Part shown: positions 14,616 to 18,430 of the stretch, in pieces | Layout of the letters: the number at the start of each line of letters is the position of its first letter | How positions within the stretch are numbered: the first letter of the stretch is position 1 | NCBI GenBank assembly: GCA_964614365.1 | Contig: CAZTLA010000047.1 | Span: 1 to 18,430 of the forward strand | Origin: JACQWR01 sp964614365 | Lineage (GTDB): Bacteria; Desulfobacterota; Syntrophia; Syntrophales; JACQWR01 | Reading direction: 5' to 3' | DNA: 18,430 nucleotides | Notes under the pieces: generated by a model | The model's database searches: none | Seen by the model: only the letters and a program-made list of their open reading frames with translations | What the model was told of the DNA's origin: nothing | Translations under genes and position numbers: made by a program

Positions 14616-15833
14616 CTAATATGAAGGTCTGCCGGGGACAGACTGTTGCCCGGGACCCGGCTGCCCCGTCGCACCCTGCTGATCGGGAGATGTTGACTGG
14701 GGGCCTGACGGCGATAAGGTCGCGGAAAAGGCCTGAGCCTGTTCCGGGGTCATAGCCGGTGCCGGTGAAGCGGTTTGCATCACCTGCCCCTGGCCGGTAA
14801 TCTCAAAATCCGCAGTACGTTCTTTGGATGAGTTTCCACCCGAATCAACCGCCTGGCCGATGACTCGGTACTTTCCCGGGAAGAGGTTAAAGGGATTGGT
14901 CGTGCCCTGCCATACCTTTCCCTGGTTGGTTATCGTCTGCTCCTGAACTTTATTGCCGGCAACATCGAAGATGCGGAAGCTGATTTCCCGCAGACCCTTA
15001 TCGTCAATTACCTTGCCGCTGATAGTGACATTATTGCCCTGGTAAAGGTTTACCTTAATATCGGAAAAGTACGGCGGGACATCCATTTGGCCGATCAAGC
15101 CCAGGATAGAATCTGCCACGCCTCCCCGGTTCGGGGTCAGGTTAATCATTCCCGTGGGACCTGAAGGCTGCTCTCCCATTGCTCCGCCGGGTGACGCGCC
15201 GACCTGGAATCCGGACTGCGGTCCCATCGGTGGTCCATACTGGGGGTCAGAGTATCCCGGTTGCGCGCCGGATTGGTATCCGGCGGGAGGTCCCGGCGGC
15301 ATGCCCATCGGTGGTCCGGATTGGGCGCCGGGGTATCCCGGGTGTGCGCCCGGCGGCATGCCCGGCTGCTGCATGCCGGGCGGTGTGCCCGGTTGAACGC
15401 CCACCTGAACGCCGACCTGCACCGATGGCATACCCGGCGTTTGGGCCATGGCCGTCGTCGGGATCTTCGCCCGCCCGGCCTTTTGTTCACTCTTTTGCCG
15501 AAGGTCGTCTTCCAGGTAAACTACATAATTGATAAAGTCAATACCGGGACGCGGCTGCACGTTGAGAACGACCGTTGCCTCTCCGGTGTAGCCGCGAGGA
15601 TTCCGTTTGTTGTCGTATTCATCGACCTTGACCTCTTTTTGTTCCGCCCCCACCAGAACCTTGACCGAGACCACCGGGTTCGGCGAATCCCAATGGATAT
15701 TGATGTTGACGTTGTTGTCGAGAAACTGCGTATCCAGACGAGTAATTACCGGCTTCGAGGGGGCGGCTTCCAAGCCCAACGGGATCAGGATCCAGAGGAG
15801 GGAAAAAATCCATTGCCAAATTCGCGGTCGCAT
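14616..15833 (-). CDS. Exported Pro/Gly-rich protein with C-terminal Ig-like domain
   Basis: A 405-residue protein with a signal peptide (about 1-24, ending LEA-AP). A beta-rich N-terminal part (about 25-125; VITRLDTQFLDNN, INIHWDSP) looks like an Ig or FN3-type domain. About 132-227 is low complexity, made of irregular PGMPPG, GPPMG and GYQSGAQPGY units. About 255-345 is a second Ig-like domain (VNLYQGNNVTISGKVIDD, VDSGGNSS). The tail is Gln/Pro/Ser-rich. ATG 15831-15833 has AAGGAG 6 nt upstream; the 34-nt gap to the lipoprotein gene supports this start. I do not recognise the family. It is probably a periplasmic or surface structural protein acting with its neighbours. Confidence 0.8.
   Translation of the reverse strand: MRPRIWQWIFSLLWILIPLGLEAAPSKPVITRLDTQFLDNNVNINIHWDSPNPVVSVKVLVGAEQKEVKVDEYDNKRNPRGYTGEATVVLNVQPRPGIDFINYVVYLEDDLRQKSEQKAGRAKIPTTAMAQTPGMPSVQVGVQVGVQPGTPPGMQQPGMPPGAHPGYPGAQSGPPMGMPPGPPAGYQSGAQPGYSDPQYGPPMGPQSGFQVGASPGGAMGEQPSGPTGMINLTPNRGGVADSILGLIGQMDVPPYFSDIKVNLYQGNNVTISGKVIDDKGLREISFRIFDVAGNKVQEQTITNQGKVWQGTTNPFNLFPGKYRVIGQAVDSGGNSSKERTADFEITGQGQVMQTASPAPAMTPEQAQAFSATLSPSGPQSTSPDQQGATGQPGPGQQSVPGRPSY
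15153..15440 (-). repeat. Imperfect Pro/Gly/Met-rich coding repeat
   Basis: This stretch encodes short, irregular units built on PG, GPPMG and GYxSGAQPG inside the exported Pro/Gly-rich protein. On the plus strand the phrases ggcggcatgcccat and ggcggcatgcccgg recur. The copies are degenerate and in frame, so length variation between strains would be expected. Confidence 0.7.
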
Positions 15834-15867
15834 CGGTAGCTCCTTTCCCTTTTCCAGGGTCGATCCA

Positions 15868-16968
15868 TCAGTTGCCAACTTCCGAAGGTTTGACCAGCCT
15901 CACATTAAAAGATTCGGCGACTAAGTTGACCCTGGCATCCCAGGTCTTCGGTTTCATCGCATCGGAGATTTCGGCGTCTACGAGCGTTATGGTAATCCTG
16001 TCCCGAATAATCTTGTCCGTGACCGGATCGATCCGGGAAAAGATCGTCCCCTGGTAGGTGCCGCAGTCTTCGACTTTGGGATAAGCCGGAAAAGCGATCG
16101 CCAGACTCTTGCGCCTCGGGTCCGTCGGCCGGATATCCACAATCCATGCCGCCACCATGTCCCGGCTGGCAGCCTCGGCTCGCGGGCAGGACCACAGGAG
16201 GTTCCTGGGGAGGGACTTGTTCGCGCCGGGCTCGATCATTTGCAGCCTGGCCTTGATGATGAGGTTTGCCTTCGGGAAATCCGACGATTTGTCCAATTCC
16301 AGGCGCTGGATGCCCGACTCGGCTTTGCTGTAGGTCTTGGGATCGATGCGATGCAGTTTGTAGGCCACAACCAGCCCTTCTCCTTCCAGGCCGCTCCGCC
16401 CGCGAGTTCCGACTTCGGCTCCCGCCGAAACAGATCCGATCGCTACATTTGTCGATGCGCCCACGCCTACCTGGATCGACTTCAGGCTTTGCAGCCGGAA
16501 GTTCGCCAGACGCAGCGACTCGACAATGTAGGGGATGTTCTGCTCAAAAGGAATGTCGGCAAGGGAGACCGGACCGATGATCTCTACGCCTTCCAGCTTG
16601 GCGGCATCACCCTTGCCCCGTTGAAAACCGATCGCGCCGCCGGCCCCCTCGATGCTCTCGGCGCCCAGACCCAGGCCCACATTGTAGGCGAATTCCTGCT
16701 GCACCGTGTTAAAGGACTTTTCCTTTTTGATCTGGACTTCATCGGCATGCGGGTCCTCCACGGGGCCAAATTGCTTGGACCATGCCCATCCGATCGCATG
16801 CCGGTCCACCGGCTTTTTGGGAACCACGTATTCTTCGTCGGCAATCGGTGCAATTCCTTTCTTCTGGGTTTCCAGGACTGTCCCCGCGCACCCGCCCAAA
16901 AGGAAGACCGCCAGAAGACCCACAAAGGCGAACACCAGAAAAATAGGGATTAAAGCTGCCTTTTTCAT
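15868..16968 (-). CDS. Outer-membrane lipoprotein of unknown function
   Basis: A 366-residue protein with a lipoprotein signal: MKK, a hydrophobic stretch, and the lipobox LLGGC with Cys27, followed by Ala rather than Asp, which favours the outer membrane. The mature part has a Gly-rich segment (about 92-115), a domain with VGVGASTNVAIGSVSAGAEVG around 165-185, and two further cysteines in the C-terminal half (near 260 and 300). I do not recognise the family. ATG 16966-16968 follows GGAGG by 6-7 nt; a TTG at 16983 is possible but lies in the ribosome-site region. It is the first gene of a leftward unit with two more exported proteins spaced at 34 nt each, so a shared envelope complex is plausible. 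Confidence 0.85.
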   Translation of the reverse strand: MKKAALIPIFLVFAFVGLLAVFLLGGCAGTVLETQKKGIAPIADEEYVVPKKPVDRHAIGWAWSKQFGPVEDPHADEVQIKKEKSFNTVQQEFAYNVGLGLGAESIEGAGGAIGFQRGKGDAAKLEGVEIIGPVSLADIPFEQNIPYIVESLRLANFRLQSLKSIQVGVGASTNVAIGSVSAGAEVGTRGRSGLEGEGLVVAYKLHRIDPKTYSKAESGIQRLELDKSSDFPKANLIIKARLQMIEPGANKSLPRNLLWSCPRAEAASRDMVAAWIVDIRPTDPRRKSLAIAFPAYPKVEDCGTYQGTIFSRIDPVTDKIIRDRITITLVDAEISDAMKPKTWDARVNLVAESFNVRLVKPSEVGN

Positions 16969-17093
16969 TTTCCCCCTCCCCAATATTTATAATCAGCGAG
17001 GTGCGAACCCCGCGGATATGACCGTAGGCCCGTTGACGGCGGCCTTGTTGCCTATTTGCTCATTCGGATCGATGACCCCTTCAATGGTGAAGG

Positions 17094-17122
17094 AGTATAA
17101 GAAAAACGATCTTGTATGTCAA
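17094..17122 (-). promoter_or_regulatory. Strong sigma70-type promoter for the exported-protein operon
   Basis: On the minus strand TTGACA (17117-17122, perfect -35) and TATACT (17094-17099, one mismatch from TATAAT) are exactly 17 nt apart. Transcription would start near 17087 and run into the lipoprotein gene after a leader of about 120 nt. It is the best promoter match in the window. Confidence 0.8.
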
Positions 17123-17156
17123 TGCAATAATTGGCTTAAACAAGCGCATCAGGGGG

Positions 17157-18227
17157 TCATTCATTCAATTTCACATTACCAAGAAACACGATAAATCTCT
17201 TGAGCAGATCTCCGTCGAAGCATCGTCTCATGCCCAGATCGCGATCATCCTGTTCCGGATACTCGTCCTTTTCTCTATCTTCCGGCGTTCCTATCATGAT
17301 CTGCGCTGCCTTCATGGGGGGCATGGGATCTTTGTAAGGCCGGCGGGACGTCATGGCGTCAAAGGCGTCGGTAATCCTCAATACGCGGGCCAGGATGGTT
17401 ATGTTCTGCCCTTCCAGACTCATGGGATATCCCCCGCCTTCGAAATCCTCATGATGATGCAACACCGCCTTCTTGACGAACGTGGGGATTTCCGTATCGA
17501 TAAGCATCGCCATGCCGTTGAGCGGGTGGCGTTTCATGATTTCCCACTCGACCTCGTTGAGGTGGTCGTTTTTTGTCAGTATCTCTTGTGAAACAAAGGC
17601 TTTGCCGATGTCGTGCAGCAGGGCGCCGACGCCGCATTGTCTCAGCATATCCATTCTCCGGGTCTCATCGAATACCTGATAGCCCGGCTCGATCTGTTCC
17701 AGGATGTCCTGGTTTAGTTGGAGAAATGCCACGGTAAACCAGAGGACCTTGGTTGCATGTTCATATGTCTGATAGTCATGGCCGATCATTTTCGCCAGCG
17801 CCTGAAGGGATTTCGCTTCCTTAATGAATATCAGGGCATTTTCTATCAATTGCTGTGTCCGCCGGATGGCGGCGGCGCCCATTGTGCCCAGCCCATAGGA
17901 CGTTTCAAAGGCGACCTTGACGACATTGGTGGAAACTTTACTGAATATCTCTGCTTTCTGGTCGTCCGCCGTCGATTGATTCCCCAGGATGTTCCCCAGA
18001 TTGGTCTCAAGATAATGTTCGTATTTGATCCGTTCCTCGAGGGCGATAAATACCTCCGTGGTTCCGCTCTCGGAAAGTCTGGCGAGCTGTTCTACCGTGA
18101 CTCTCTTGCCTTCCAACGCCCAGAGGGTATATTTCCCCTGCGGCGTGACGACGTAAATTCTAAAGTCTGGCAGGGCTCCCGGTATAATCGCACCAGGTGG
18201 GATGGCCATGAACCTACTGTTTGTCAT
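17157..18227 (-). CDS. HD-GYP domain protein, probable cyclic-di-GMP phosphodiesterase
   Basis: A 356-residue cytoplasmic protein. An N-terminal domain (about 15-80; FRIYVV, YTLWALEGKRVT) precedes a linker helix and the HD-GYP domain (about 140-340). Expected metal and signature residues are present: His157, HDIGK at 205-209, His234 in RHP, HHE at 258-260, GYP at 266-268 and Asp287 in ITDAFDAM. HD-GYP enzymes hydrolyse cyclic-di-GMP, usually to pGpG or GMP. The N-terminal domain resembles the input region of other HD-GYP proteins, but I cannot name it. ATG 18225-18227 has AAGGAG 8 nt upstream; a longer frame from 18266 would put that site inside the gene. No GEMM riboswitch core is seen upstream. 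It is a single-gene unit. Confidence 0.93.
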   Translation of the reverse strand: MTNSRFMAIPPGAIIPGALPDFRIYVVTPQGKYTLWALEGKRVTVEQLARLSESGTTEVFIALEERIKYEHYLETNLGNILGNQSTADDQKAEIFSKVSTNVVKVAFETSYGLGTMGAAAIRRTQQLIENALIFIKEAKSLQALAKMIGHDYQTYEHATKVLWFTVAFLQLNQDILEQIEPGYQVFDETRRMDMLRQCGVGALLHDIGKAFVSQEILTKNDHLNEVEWEIMKRHPLNGMAMLIDTEIPTFVKKAVLHHHEDFEGGGYPMSLEGQNITILARVLRITDAFDAMTSRRPYKDPMPPMKAAQIMIGTPEDREKDEYPEQDDRDLGMRRCFDGDLLKRFIVFLGNVKLNE

Positions 18228-18375
18228 CCGATATGCTCCTTTCTGTCTACACGGAAATAGATGCACCGACTGACTACCTCTTTATCCACGACTTCTTTTT
18301 TTTGCAAGAAGAATCAAATTGAAGAAATCATGAAGAGGATCTCCCGGCGCTGGAAAGGAGCAGAAAAGGGGGCGG
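18228..18375. other. Intergenic region upstream of the HD-GYP gene
   Basis: No coding frame is convincing here. It holds the ribosome site of the HD-GYP gene and an A/T-rich inverted repeat, cttctt/aagaag, around 18292-18311. A weak minus-strand TTGCAA...TAAAGA pair is too poor to call as a promoter. Confidence 0.4.
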
Positions 18376-18430
18376 GTGTCCGTACGCAGTAACAACTGTT
18401 TGATCTAACGGGTTAAAGTCCCGTCCGGGG
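18376..18430 (+). ncRNA. Possible 5' end of a group II intron (cut by the window edge)
   Basis: From about 18376 the sequence begins gtgtcc, has a small hairpin cagt-aaca-actg (18387-18398), then acggg-ttaaagt-cccgt (18408-18424) followed by ccgggg. That last phrase resembles domain I of bacterial group II introns, where a GUG start and a gggtgaaagtccc hairpin are common (from recall). The rest, including any reverse transcriptase gene, would lie outside. It could also be another structured RNA. Confidence 0.35.

Noticed and set aside
15153..15440. CRISPR-like array in the repetitive stretch
   Set aside because: The repeats are irregular, in frame and protein-coding. There are no constant direct repeats with unique spacers, and no cas genes.
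18228..18375. Cyclic-di-GMP (GEMM) riboswitch upstream of the HD-GYP gene
   Set aside because: The conserved GEMM core and tetraloop-receptor pattern could not be found on the minus strand.

Overview
The window reads as chromosomal DNA of a Gram-negative, probably anaerobic bacterium. A Desulfobacterota (former deltaproteobacterial) lineage of the syntroph type is my best guess. The signs are a tripartite tricarboxylate transporter, an Isf-type iron-sulfur flavoprotein, a LysM amidase, several exported proteins including a lipoprotein, and dispersed palindromic repeats. This is inference; there is no rRNA or marker gene here to settle it.

Region 1 (1-6664, minus strand) is one tight operon read right to left: tctC, tctB, tctA, a large double beta-ketoacyl-synthase gene, and an acyl-CoA/acyl-ACP ligase cut by the left edge. 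The synthase starts 1 nt after the tctA stop. Its first synthase domain keeps Cys-His-His. Its second has lost all three catalytic residues, like a chain-length factor. The linker between them is the translation of a dispersed intergenic repeat, so the fusion looks recent. This is the most unusual item in the window.

Region 2 (6881-7113) holds a tRNA-Arg(CCG) on the minus strand, with divergent promoter-like sequences for the tRNA and for the rightward genes.

Region 3 (7114-10838, plus strand) carries an AMIN/Amidase_3/2xLysM cell-wall amidase, a small secreted protein of unknown function, a cupin, a small protein made of two copies of a four-cysteine module, and an Isf-like flavoprotein. 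A perfect 29-nt palindrome supplies the cupin stop codon.

Region 4 (10920-17122, minus strand) is a long leftward unit behind a very good sigma70-type promoter (17094-17122). It encodes a lipoprotein, a Pro/Gly-rich exported protein, an LPP20-like exported protein, a CARDB-like exported protein, and a B12-type radical SAM plus methyltransferase pair. The last three show lesions: an in-frame TAG inside the leader of the CARDB-like gene, a large internal deletion with frame change in the radical SAM gene, and a single in-frame TGA in the methyltransferase. The distal end of this unit appears to be decaying.

Region 5 (17157-18430) has an HD-GYP-type cyclic-di-GMP phosphodiesterase on the minus strand. 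At the right edge, a structured sequence resembles the 5' end of a group II intron.
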